From Caprimulgus europaeus (taxonomy: Eukaryota; Chordata; Aves; Caprimulgiformes; Caprimulgidae), in assembly GCA_907165065.1 (NCBI GenBank), contig OU015527.1, positions 21,899,686 through 21,963,685 of the forward strand: DNA of 64,000 nucleotides, given 5' to 3'. The notes beneath the pieces were generated by a model. That model was not told where the DNA came from. It did not search any database and saw only the letters and a program-made list of their open reading frames with translations. The translations under genes and the position numbers were made by a program. Positions 40,301-50,960 of the stretch are shown here, piece after piece. Position 1 is the first letter of the stretch. Each line of letters begins with the position of its first letter.

Positions 40301-42529
40301 ATCGGCACAACAGAGCTGCATGGCCAAGCGGCAGGAGGAAAGGGCTTTTCCTTATAGCACCTGTGAAAAATGAAGTCTGCCATCTGCCCCATACCTGCAC
40401 TCCAAAAACAGTTCAGCTTTCAGTGATCTTGATTCTAGAATTGACCCTCTTTCTATGGGGAAAACTTCAGGCCGGAAAAAAATCAAACTTTGGATTGTCT
40501 GTTTTCTGCTAATTCTTGTAAATAAACAATAAAGTCATTGTTCAATAGCCTGATTCCTATCTTATAACTGGCTGTCTGGATCCCTTCGTCTTTGTTAAAC
40601 TGTATAGGAGAAAATAATACTAGTTTGGTGGTTTTACTGACAGAGAATAAAAGATTCTGTGTAAGTAAGAAAGTCTACACTTAACTCTGTGTCTCTGTTT
40701 TCTATTGCTTTTCTATTTTTTTCCCTTGAAATCAAGCAGTAAAGAATAACATTATTGCTCTTGTGATAACCACTGAATACATAACCTGTTTCCAGAAACC
40801 TTAGGCAGGTATAAATGACACTATGAATCTTCTGACTCAGTTTTCTCCTTGGGGCAGAGCAAGATTAATGCCTTATTTAGCAAGAAATTATTTAGCTTGA
40901 CATTTGGTGAAACAGTTTGCCTTGCTACCAATGAACGGAACTGCATGAAAACAATCATAATATGAGTTTAAAAAAACAGTGGTTTCTATGTAGACCTTGA
41001 AAAGAAGGAAAAAAAAATGGAGTTTGGGCACAATGTTCAATCCTCAGATTTAGCAGCATAAGGAACCAAGAATAATCCGTGTAGTCAGTGAAACATATCT
41101 TAGGGGACAAGTGCATTCTGTCCAGTATGGTTCCTCTAGCACAAAGAGGAAGACATTTGGTGTCATGGAAATTTTGACCTTAGAATCTGTGTTTTATTAA
41201 CTAGCACTTTATAGGAAGCAGCTTTTGTATGGGCTTTTATCCACTGCATAAGAAGGTTCTGAAATACATTTTATTTGGTTTTTATGGTGAAAAATTTAAA
41301 ATCATTCTTTTGCATCTTCCTGAAGATAAGGCAAGCAAGATGAGCCAGCAGGAGGAAAGTGATGGTAGCAGTTGCTTTCCCCTTAAAATGCAAGTGAGGA
41401 GGATAGTGGAATCAACTCTGTCCTTGGACCTGATCTATATTTGACCCAAATTCTCCACTCTGTGGTGTTGTCAGTACCTCAGCTTGATTCTCAATTCCTC
41501 CTCTGGCCTTTAGGCTGCTTGGGGCCTAAGGTGAAAAGAGATGGAAAAAAACCCATAAAGCTAAAAGTGTTCAAGTTCTTAATCTCTGGAGGCAAGGAAT
41601 GCCCTCTCTCCCATGATTTCCACTAAGCAGGGTCCACTGTCTAATTGTAAATACCACTGCTCATGAGCTATGTGTGATGGATGTTTGTAGGGATAAGCTT
41701 TGTTTTAGAAGCGAAACAAAATAATTGATCTGGGTTGGCATGGAGTGGTGTAGAGCTAAATGTCCATTGTGCATTCTTTCGGGCTTAGGCAGACTCTGCT
41801 GCCTTTGTCTCCCCTTTCTCCAGGCACCTCTTCCCTGAGCTGGACCTGCCTTTCCTACTGTGTTCTGAACACCTTATGCCTCTGTCCCATCCTCCCAGCT
41901 CTCAACATGCCTGTTTTCTTACCTTTTCGCCCAGTGCATGCTGTCAACCGTCAGCACCATGTAGAAAAATATGCTCTTCTTGGGACTTTCTCCACCTAGG
42001 AGATCAAGTTCTTATATTCTAGATTACCACCCTCACCTCCTCAAAGAGCAATGTCTTTGTTCACACATCACATATAGGAGGCTGCTTCCTGAGGAAAGTG
42101 ACTACATCAATGGCAACGAGTTACCCAGTTCAGTGGTAGGTAGCAGGGTATTTCTAATACCATGACTTCTGATGATTATGTGAGCTGAACTCTAAATGCC
42201 TTGTCTTCTTGGTCCCCTGTGGAAACTCTCTCCCTGGTTGCACAGCCGCTGGGTTTGAGCAGTAGGTGCAAATAGGGCTTCTCACAGGCCACCCTCAGCC
42301 CTGAACTTACACTCACTGTCAAGAGTAAAGTGGCAAATATCTGTGTACCTTTTTGTGCAGCAACCTGAAGCCTCTAGTTGCAAGACTCTTGGCTTTCAAC
42401 TCCTAAGGACCACCTCTCATTTCACTTCCCCTTCTTGGGCTTTCTCCAGTGCAGAAACACTTTCTTAGCAAGTGTTTCTAGTGAAAGTATTCAGGTACTT
42501 ATGAGCACACAATGAGAGCAATGTGAAGA
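37378..42529. other. Intergenic between MTAP and the INK4/ARF locus
   Basis: About 5 kb of AT-rich DNA with only short open frames. I recognise no gene or transposon. One CTCF-like motif near 37913 is listed separately. Confidence 0.6.
37913..37927 (-). promoter_or_regulatory. CTCF-like motif
   Basis: TGCCGCCTTCTGGTG fits the reverse-complement CTCF core TGCCnCCTnnTGG. It lies between MTAP and CDKN2A, a plausible domain border. This is motif evidence only. Confidence 0.3.
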
Positions 42530-42646
42530 AATTTGTTCTGTTTTTATTCTCTCTCTCTCTGGTCTCTTTTTCCACTAAGAAAAAGAGACCAGAGAGAGAG
42601 AACAAAACCAGAACAAATTAGAAATTTTTTCCACTAAGAAAAAGAG
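42530..42646. repeat. Quasi-palindrome plus direct repeat (probable template-switch scar)
   Basis: The left arm 42530-42571 and right arm 42580-42619 are nearly perfect reverse complements around an 8-base loop, CCACTAAG. The loop region TTTTTCCACTAAGAAAAAG (42567-42585) is repeated at 42626-42644. An inverted copy inserted between two direct copies is what a polymerase strand switch leaves. Confidence 0.8.
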
Positions 42647-42707
42647 TGTTCTGTCTTAACTTCTGTTCATAAAGTGTCTTAAAGTATCTGTACCTCTTTT
42701 TCCTTTT

Positions 42708-43864
<1,157 letters not shown>

Positions 43865-44849
43865 TTACCTCATTGAGTGTCAGGTTAGGATTGATTGAGA
43901 CCTGATTAAAAAAAATAAATCTAGAACTACTAGGTATATCATCCCTCATCTCTACTGCTGAGAGTGATGCTCCCACCAGAGCTCTTGTAAGATGTGAAGT
44001 TTTCCCATCTTCGAATTGCTCACTTCCTTCTATGTGGGCTCTGAGCATTTCCATTTTCCTCCTGAAACTCACGGTGCCTAGGGCTGATTTTCTGTATAAG
44101 TTGGCAGTGAGGTTAAGGTATTTCCACACCTTTAGCCCAGGCAAGGTCAGGTGATGATTTACTTTCCTAAAATGCCCTTCCATCCCGCTTTCCCCCCCAC
44201 CCCCCCTCCCCGTTCTGTGAAGCTTTCAAAGACTGTAAAGATGATGTGTAAAGCCTGTGGACCTTTAGACAGTGGTGAATTTAAAGGGGATGATGCCTAT
44301 TGTAAAACTTGGGAGGCACATACTCACAGAGTAAATTTCCAGAATGTGTAATAGAAAACACTTATTTTTCTAAGTGCCCTTACACATGAAGTTATTTTTA
44401 TTAAATACAAAGCTTGTCAGAGGGCACCACCATAGAAAATATCTAGTCAAATTATTTAGGGGCTGGCGTTCACACACAATTAGAGTGTGCTTTGTAACAC
44501 TTAGTGCTGCTGGCTCCTTATCCAAAGTGTGAACGCTTAGGACAGAATGGAAAGCAGCATAAAGCTGCTACCTAAATGTGATAAGCCTATCTTTTTAAAG
44601 ACTTTTTATAGAGTCGACAAAGTTGCGAATATTTTTTCACGGACGATGGGCTGGACGCTTGGAGAGAAAATATTTTTCTATACTTTCCTAAACAGTACAA
44701 GTTCTTCCTTTGCTTCCCTATTCGTGATGGCAGCAGCAAAAGGAGAGCTGCTCAGTCCGATGAGGGACTTGTCCGTTCAGTCACGTACCGCACTTACACC
44801 ACCTCTGAAATCACCGTGCATAACTCCTTCCCAAAAACTTCTCTTTTTT
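43865..44849. other. Intergenic, nothing recognised
   Basis: Unique sequence between the microsatellite and an orphan CpG island. No gene is supported. Confidence 0.55.
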
Positions 44850-45400
44850 CAGATGGCTTCTCGAGGAAGGTTTCGGCTCCGACAGCTCCGAGGCCGGAGC
44901 CCGTGGTTGGGTCACGGTCTTTCGGCACAGCTTCCCCGGGGTGGGAGGAGGCTGCTGGAAGACCCATGAGCATCCCAATGCGAATGCTGCTACCCTGCCC
45001 TGTTTATGAGGGGAGTCTCCGAGGCTCTGGCCCTTCTTTCTACGGAGAAGGGTGCTCCTTCGGTGGGCAGGCTGTGGGCAAGGCGGCGGGCGGAGGGACT
45101 GAGGTGTCGAGGGGGAGCCGAGAGGGCGGGGATGCGGTAGGGTTGCTTCGCACCCCGCCGCGTGGGCCGTGATCCTCTGGCAGCTCGGACAAGTGGGACC
45201 CTCATCTGCCCTCAGGCCCAAGCATCACAAGGCTGAGCTGGGCTACTCCCTGCATGCAAGTCGGGGACTTCGGGGGAGAAAAAAAGAAAAGCACGTTCGT
45301 CCCACCCACCCTGCTCCTGCCCCCCGACCGACGCCTCTCCCAAACCGCCCTTTGGGGAGGAGCTCGCTCTCTAGTTGACCCCCAAAGAGCTACCATTTTA
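44850..45400. promoter_or_regulatory. Orphan CpG island
   Basis: GC/CpG-rich block about 1.3 kb downstream of CDKN2A exon 2's probable 3' end. On the plus strand a pyrimidine tract and CAG at about 44844-44853 precede a 38-codon basic frame starting MASRGRF. No recognisable gene belongs to the island. It could be an alternative promoter, a non-coding RNA start or a decayed exon. Confidence 0.5.
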
Positions 45401-46686
45401 AAGAAATGAGAGATAGAAAGCCGTTCTTTGCTAAAACAGAGGCGGAACGAAGCGGAATAGGAGCGCTTCTCCCGGCCTCGCGATCACTCCCACAGCGAAA
45501 TGCGCGTTCCCGCTCACGGGCAACAAAAACACCAACCTGTCTGCGGGAATCGGCAAAAAATAGCCTTCAGGCATAGTATGCGCCCGTGGTGTCTTATTCT
45601 GCAGCGTGTGCTTGCCATCGCTTTTTTAGCTGGAAAATTAAAAAGAAAATTTTTCGCTTTTAAAAACTATGTGGAGTCATGCAAAGTTCTGAAGTGCGGT
45701 CGAGCTTTCCTTTTGCTCTGTAAGCGTTGATTTAAATAACGAGTTTCATGGATGTTTTTAACTCGAGTATGTATGTGCTTAAATAAGACACATCTGCGTA
45801 TAAGTCCTGTGTATTCTACTTGCGTTAATGTGTTGTGTGTATGTATACGTATTTATGCACAGACACAAAAAATGTAAGCCACGAACAAAGTCGAAATAAC
45901 ACTGTCCAATACTGAGTAGTGCTGCCTACAGGACCCTTTAATAGTTGAACACAAATGGTTTGGGGTTTCTTTAGCTCTTTGTCATTTTGCTGTTGAATAA
46001 TGACAGGTCTTTCATCATACGTAAGTAGTACAAACATTGTGTAAACAATGGAAATCGCATAGGAAAAACAGAGACAATGCGTGTGAAAATAAAGGTTTAT
46101 AACCAACCTCGGTTATTTGATTCTGTTTCCAAATATCTGGTTTAGAGACACATAAATCTGTTTTAAAATCACAGAATTCGTTGCCCAGATCTTCTGAACG
46201 AACCGGGTGTCTCCAGATGTTAAGACTAACGCAGTAGTTAAACAATTGCCAATTGATTTTTCACATGAAGAGCCTTCCTTGACTACATCTATACAGAACA
46301 TCTGTAGTAGTTCCCAACTTCCAATCTCGTCAGTGTTAAATGTTTTAAGACTTTCTAAGTTGAGCGGGGTGATGCGGGGAGAAAAACTGAAGGTTAATTA
46401 AATTTGTAAACCGGATGGCTGTGTTCACTATTTTGGAGTGCTATGTAAAGGAATCTCAAGGTATCGCTAAAATGCAAAGCTCTGCAGGACTGTGAGATAA
46501 TTAATAAAATCAGTACCGTCGTGAATAAGACACGTATGTGATGTAGGCAGTCGCTTGCAGAGCAGTGAGCAAGACGCTAAGGGAAACGGAGCGCTCTCAC
46601 TTCTCTAAACCGTGTCAATTTAACAATAAATGGAGGAGGGAAACGACGATTTTTTGTGTGGGGGTCTTTTTCTTTTTTTTCTTTTT
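45401..46686. other. Intergenic / CDKN2A 3' flank
   Basis: AT-rich sequence with no supported gene. It lies downstream of the minus-strand CDKN2A poly(A) candidate. Confidence 0.5.
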
Positions 46687-46692
46687 TTTATT
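46687..46692 (-). terminator. CDKN2A: Candidate CDKN2A poly(A) signal
   Basis: TTTATT on the plus strand (AATAAA on the minus strand), about 450 bases beyond the INK4 stop codon at 47140. Confidence 0.5.
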
Positions 46693-46719
46693 TTTCTGGA
46701 GCATCACCCAACCGTTTTC

Positions 46720-47540
46720 TGCTTGTCCTTCCGCCCGCCGGGAAGCCTGCTGGGCGGAGGGGAAGGGTGTGGGAGGAGGACCAGGAGCCCTCCCCGCGGC
46801 CGTGTTCTGATTCTTTCCGTTTTTTTCTTAGAAAATTCGGCAGCACGCGTCGCCTCTCAGAAGCAGGGCACGGAGTGCCCGGGCTGTGCGGGAGGAGCTC
46901 TGGGGCGGAGGAGCAGAAGAAGATCCGGGAGAAGACCCCGCTCCGCCGGAAGCACTGGCAGCCGTGAGCGCCAGCCAGGTGCCTGGCCGGCAGCGGACTG
47001 GCCCCGCTACCCGCCGCGGAGATGCGCGCAGGGGGAGCGTCTCGGCGGGGGGGGAGCGGGGGCGGTCTGCGTTCGGGGCTTCGGGTACTGCGGCGATATG
47101 GGAGGGCTGCGGATAGCGCGGGGGGCAGCCGGGGGTGGGTTAGCGCGCAGCCCCCTCGGCGGCCGGCTTGGCTTCCACTGCGGTGGCGTGGAGCGGCGGC
47201 GGGTGGCGCAGGTAGCGGCCGACCGGTCCGTCTGGACCCCCGGCCGCCACGTCGAGGGGGAGGCGGCCGCGGCCGTCGGGCAGGTCGAGGCGCGCCCCGG
47301 CGCGGTGCAGCACCTCCAGCGTCTCCAGGAAGCCGGTGCGGGCCGCGTCGTGGGCCGGGAGGCAGCCGGTGCGCGGGTCGGGGCGGTTGGGGTCGGCTCC
47401 GCGCTGCAGCAGCAGCTCGGCCACCCGCGGGCTGCCCAGCATCATCACCTGCGGGGAGAGACAGCATCAGCGCCGCGGACCTGCGCGGCGGAGGGGGGCG
47501 GGGAGGCTGCGGGGTTGCGGCGTCTTTTGGGCACAATTTT
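46720..47540. promoter_or_regulatory. CDKN2A: CpG island over CDKN2A exon 2
   Basis: Dense CpG block spanning the last CDKN2A exon and its 3' untranslated region. Long open frames on both strands (for example 46688-47683) come from this composition. Confidence 0.7.
47140..47448 (-). CDS. CDKN2A: CDKN2A-position INK4 exon 2 (ankyrin repeats 2-4)
   Basis: INK4 CDK inhibitor, second exon. On the minus strand the acceptor CTCCCCGCAG is followed by GTG ATG ATG CTG GGC ([14 protein letters not shown]). The exon has 102 codons and a TAA at 47140-47142. Ankyrin hallmarks are [33 protein letters not shown] and [17 protein letters not shown]. Human FLDTL (Asp84, a CDK contact) is FLETL here. The tail after RYLRH is longer than in the CDKN2B copy, ending [11 protein letters not shown]. 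Joined to 49556-49699 it gives a 150-aa INK4 protein; human p16 is 156 aa. It is also the exon to which ARF exon 1-beta would splice. Confidence 0.93.
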   Translation of the reverse strand: MMMLGSPRVAELLLQRGADPNRPDPRTGCLPAHDAARTGFLETLEVLHRAGARLDLPDGRGRLPLDVAAGGPDGPVGRYLRHPPPLHATAVEAKPAAEGAAR

Positions 47541-49555
47541 CCTCTGTCAGCTATTTGTAGCCGCGACCTGCGTAAATGCACACGGCTGTACACGGTGATC
47601 CTTATGGGTGCCTTCCAGCTTGGGATAATATCTAACTCTACGGCAAATTCTAATATTAGATACGGTGCCCGTGATTTCCACACTAGGTACTAAATAACGG
47701 TATGTTCTCTTCCACATTTTATGGCATTTATATGTACCACAGTATATGTGACACTTGTGTGTGTGTCTATATATACACATATGCACACAGAGTTGTATAT
47801 GTGTGTACTATATATATACACAATATATCTATGCCATTTATATATACCATTTATATGCACCATTTATTATACCATAAATTGCTGGTTTGTGTATATACAT
47901 ATACACACATGCTTTGTGTTCTGTAACAGCCCTGACGAGCCTTGCATTAAGCCTTCTGCCACTTCGGGTGCAATACGGGTTTGTCAAGGATCCTGCCACA
48001 GTGAGCGAGACCAGGCGAAGCAGCCGGGTATAACGGCCCTGGCAGGGATTTGGCTCTTTTCAGTGCCCGGTTTGGATTTCTCCCCTCCCAGGTTATGCAT
48101 AGAGCTATTTCTCTCTCTCTCTCAGCTCTGGCTAAACCTGTAGTTCTTCTAACAGAAGCAAGTAAAGCTGTTAAGCTCCCATACGTAATGCACAAAACTT
48201 TCCTGCTGAACGTTGGTGCCACTCTACAGCTGAACCAAAAGCAAAAATTTCTGGCAAGGTCTGATCATGCACGATTGAACAAAACCAAAATAAAAACAAA
48301 CAAACAAAAACAACAAGCAAGCAAAACAAACAAAATTACACTTGGGGTTTTACTTCCTGCACTCTTCTGGTCATTTTCAATTGAATTTTGACTTCCATAA
48401 ATCAGTTCTTAACACTGTAGAAAATATCTTGAGGCAATAGATTTTCTCATTTTTTTTTTTCTGGACAGAATTTGGTCATGGATTACAACTATTTTGTTTT
48501 ATTTATACTATAAGAGTGATAATGCTTATAAATTTCATAATTTATAAATTCCTGTAGAGGTTAAGTTTTTCAGAAAGATAAAGAGAGTCCACATGTCAGA
48601 GTGGCAGCCATTTTACAAAGTAATGGTGAGGGAAACAGAACTTAGTCTCACTCTGAAATGAGGGGAAGAAAGATGAAATTTGCAACAATTTGGAGACCCT
48701 TTTCATCTGGAATTTGAACCCACAGAAGAAGCAAAACGAATAACTTTATCAATTCCTTTCTCGGTAACTTACTTTAGAAAAATATTTCCCTTTCCCTATA
48801 AAGTGCAAGGACCAAAATGTCTGTTCAGCTTATCTGGTGAATCATTAAGTATCTGTCTTCAAATGACAACTCTAGAAAACCTTTTCATGAAATACACAAC
48901 TCCAGTTTAAATCACAATGCATTAATCGTCCAACGAGCATTAAAAAACTTTCAGCTTAAGTATATCAATTAAGATAATATGCCTCTAGCTCTCAAACTGC
49001 CTGGAAAGCAACCCCACTACCCACTGGTACTTATAATATCTAACAACGAATACTACTACTATTGATGAATAGTGAATATTATAAATATTCCTAATAATAG
49101 TGACGACTAGTAATTAGTTTCAAGTTATAGTTTCTACTCAGTAGCAGTTTCTACGCCGTCTTCTGTGCCGTTCTTTCATGTGAAAATACTAGTAAGGAGC
49201 TCCACTTCGATTTCCTTGGGGGAAAAGACCGATTAAGGTTCTATTTAAAACGAACAAACAAACGACGAAAGTTGATCGAAGCGCTGTCAACCCCATCTGG
49301 AAGAGTCCCACTTCTCCTTTTGAATACCCTTTAGCAGAATTCGTTTGCTGATAGCGGCGCCCCCCTAAACTCCATCTAATATGCAGGAGGGCGAGGGTTC
49401 AGACAGGCGCCTGCTTATATTCAGGCGGCTGCGGCTGGAGTCCGGCTCCAAAAACAATTTTAAAAAATTAATTCAAAACCCGAAATCCCTCCTCCACCAT
49501 CGTGGCAGAGGACAGCACTCCCCATCCGTCACCCACACTCGCCTGTGCTCCGTAC
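47449..49555 (-). other. CDKN2A: CDKN2A intron between exon 1-alpha and exon 2
   Basis: 2.1-kb intron. At 47740-47900 it has an AT-rich TATA/CACA low-complexity patch (TATATATACACA-like). A poorly conserved AT-rich body follows. No other exon is supported. Confidence 0.7.
47745..47905. repeat. TATA/CA-rich low-complexity patch
   Basis: Imperfect TGTGTGT, TATATACACA and repeated CCATTTATATA units. CCATTTATATAYACCATTTATATGCACCATTTAT is a short threefold repeat at about 47833-47870. Confidence 0.6.
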
Positions 49556-50960
49556 CTGGAGCGGGGTCCTCCCAAAGCAGTTGGTTCCGTTGGGGTCTGC
49601 GCCCGCGTCCAGGAGCTGCCGCACCTCCTCGCGGTCCCCGCGGGCAGCGGCACTGCACAGCCGGTCACCGGAGCCATTTCCCACTGGGGACCGCTCCATC
49701 GCCCCCCCGCCCGTCTGACCCCCAAGGCCGTCCCCGGCTTTCCTTCTCCCTTGGTCGGGACCTGTCCCGCCGCGGCGACGCGGCTCCTCCTCCTATCCGA
49801 GGCCAGCGGCTGCCCCCCGCCTCTCGCCCCCCCAGCACGGCCCTGCGCACCCCCTCCCGCTCACCCCCTGTGCGAGACCGGGCACTGCGGAGTCCCTCCG
49901 CCCCGGCTCCGAGCGGGGAGCGGAGCGCGGTGCTGGCGGCTGCGGTAAAATCCACGAAGCCTCTCCGGGGGGCAATGGGCGGGGCCGGGTGGGGGTGGCG
50001 GAGGACTGCGGGGTGCTGTTAGGGTGCTCCGCAAGTTGAGAGCCTGGGGCAGCTCAGCACCTAGCCGAGGAGTGCGATTTTACAACCCCACCCCGAGAGC
50101 GCCGGGCGGCTCCCGCGGGGGCTGCAGCACTGTCGGTGCGGGAGAAGGAAGAGGGAATGGGGGCTACGGCCCTGCGCCCCCCACCCCTCCCCACATGAGG
50201 TGGGGTGTGAAGACAGGAGAGGGGGGCGCAGCCCCACCGGCAAACGACTTCTTCGGGCTGGCTGCCGGCTGCCTTGGCCCGGGCAGCTGGGACCCCGCGA
50301 TTATTTTGCGGGAAGGTGGGGAGGAGAAGGTGGGAGGGAGGGTGGTGGCGGGGTGAGACGTCAGAGCCTCCCAGGGCAGAGAAGGACTCTTCTGCGAGGG
50401 ATGGATTTGGGTTCTGCCTCCGGAGGAGAGGCCCTGCCCTGCCCCGAGCCCCTCCGAGCCATGGGTCTGGGGTCCGTCCCTCCGCCCGCCGCCGGCCGGG
50501 AGCGGGCGGCCCGGATGAGGAAGAGAGCCGTGCCCGCAGGAAGTCTGCAATCCACCTCATGGCACCCGGCTGAAGCGGACTGCTCCACCCGGCCCCGCGG
50601 GAGCCTCTCGCGAGCAGGAAAGCCGCGGCGAGAGCCAGCCGGGACAACGTACGGCTCTCGGCCAGCAGTCGGGGCTAGGCAAGGCCTCGCCTCGTCCTCA
50701 TGAGGGTCCCCAAAAAGCAAGCACCTGACTCCTCCTCCTGTTTTCCGCTCTCCCACTCAACCCTCCTGGGCAAAACGGATCCCCTCTGCGGGCTCCGGGA
50801 CATCCGCCCTCCCCCTCCGCTACCCCCCCCATCGAGGGGTGCGGGGTATCGGCCCCGGCGCCCGCGGGGCTGCGCAGCGCCCGCGACCCGCGGCTTGAAG
50901 TTTTTATTCCTCCACCTTCAAGTTGTGCAGGCAGACCTGCGTAAGAGGCAGGCGGAGGAG
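49400..50960. promoter_or_regulatory. CDKN2A: CpG island, promoter of the INK4a-position gene
   Basis: Continuous GC/CpG-rich DNA covering exon 1-alpha and about 1.2 kb upstream on the minus strand. Such an island is expected of an active germline INK4 promoter. It argues against exon 1-alpha being long dead, because islands without function tend to decay. No TATA box is obvious. Confidence 0.75.
49556..49699 (-). CDS. CDKN2A: INK4-type exon 1 in the INK4a (exon 1-alpha) position
   Basis: First ankyrin repeat of an INK4 CDK4/6 inhibitor. The minus-strand ATG at 49697-49699 opens 48 codons: an N-terminus [20 protein letters not shown], then [16 protein letters not shown] and NCFGRTPLQ. It ends in CAG with donor GTACGG at phase 0, exactly what exon 2 (47448) needs to continue VMMLG. 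There is no stop, frameshift or missing ankyrin residue. It sits between ARF exon 1-beta and exon 2, the position of human exon 1-alpha. The residues VRQLL, ADPNG and N-x-FGR resemble human p15 more than p16. Chicken has been reported to lack INK4a, so the intact state is notable. Whether it is transcribed cannot be seen. Confidence 0.88.

Noticed and set aside
40290..40350. Possible tRNA (ATGGCCAAGCGGC looks like a D-arm)
   Set aside because: No matching acceptor stem, anticodon arm or TTCGA-type T-loop follows at the right distance.
46688..47683. 331-codon minus-strand frame over INK4 exon 2
   Set aside because: It reads through introns and the exon in the non-INK4 frame in very GC-rich DNA. 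Only its middle part is of interest, as the ARF-like frame; it is not a gene by itself.
49468..49725. 85-codon minus-strand frame starting MGVRRAGG over exon 1-alpha
   Set aside because: It is the wrong frame over the same DNA. The INK4 frame (49556-49699) has ankyrin residues and a proper donor.
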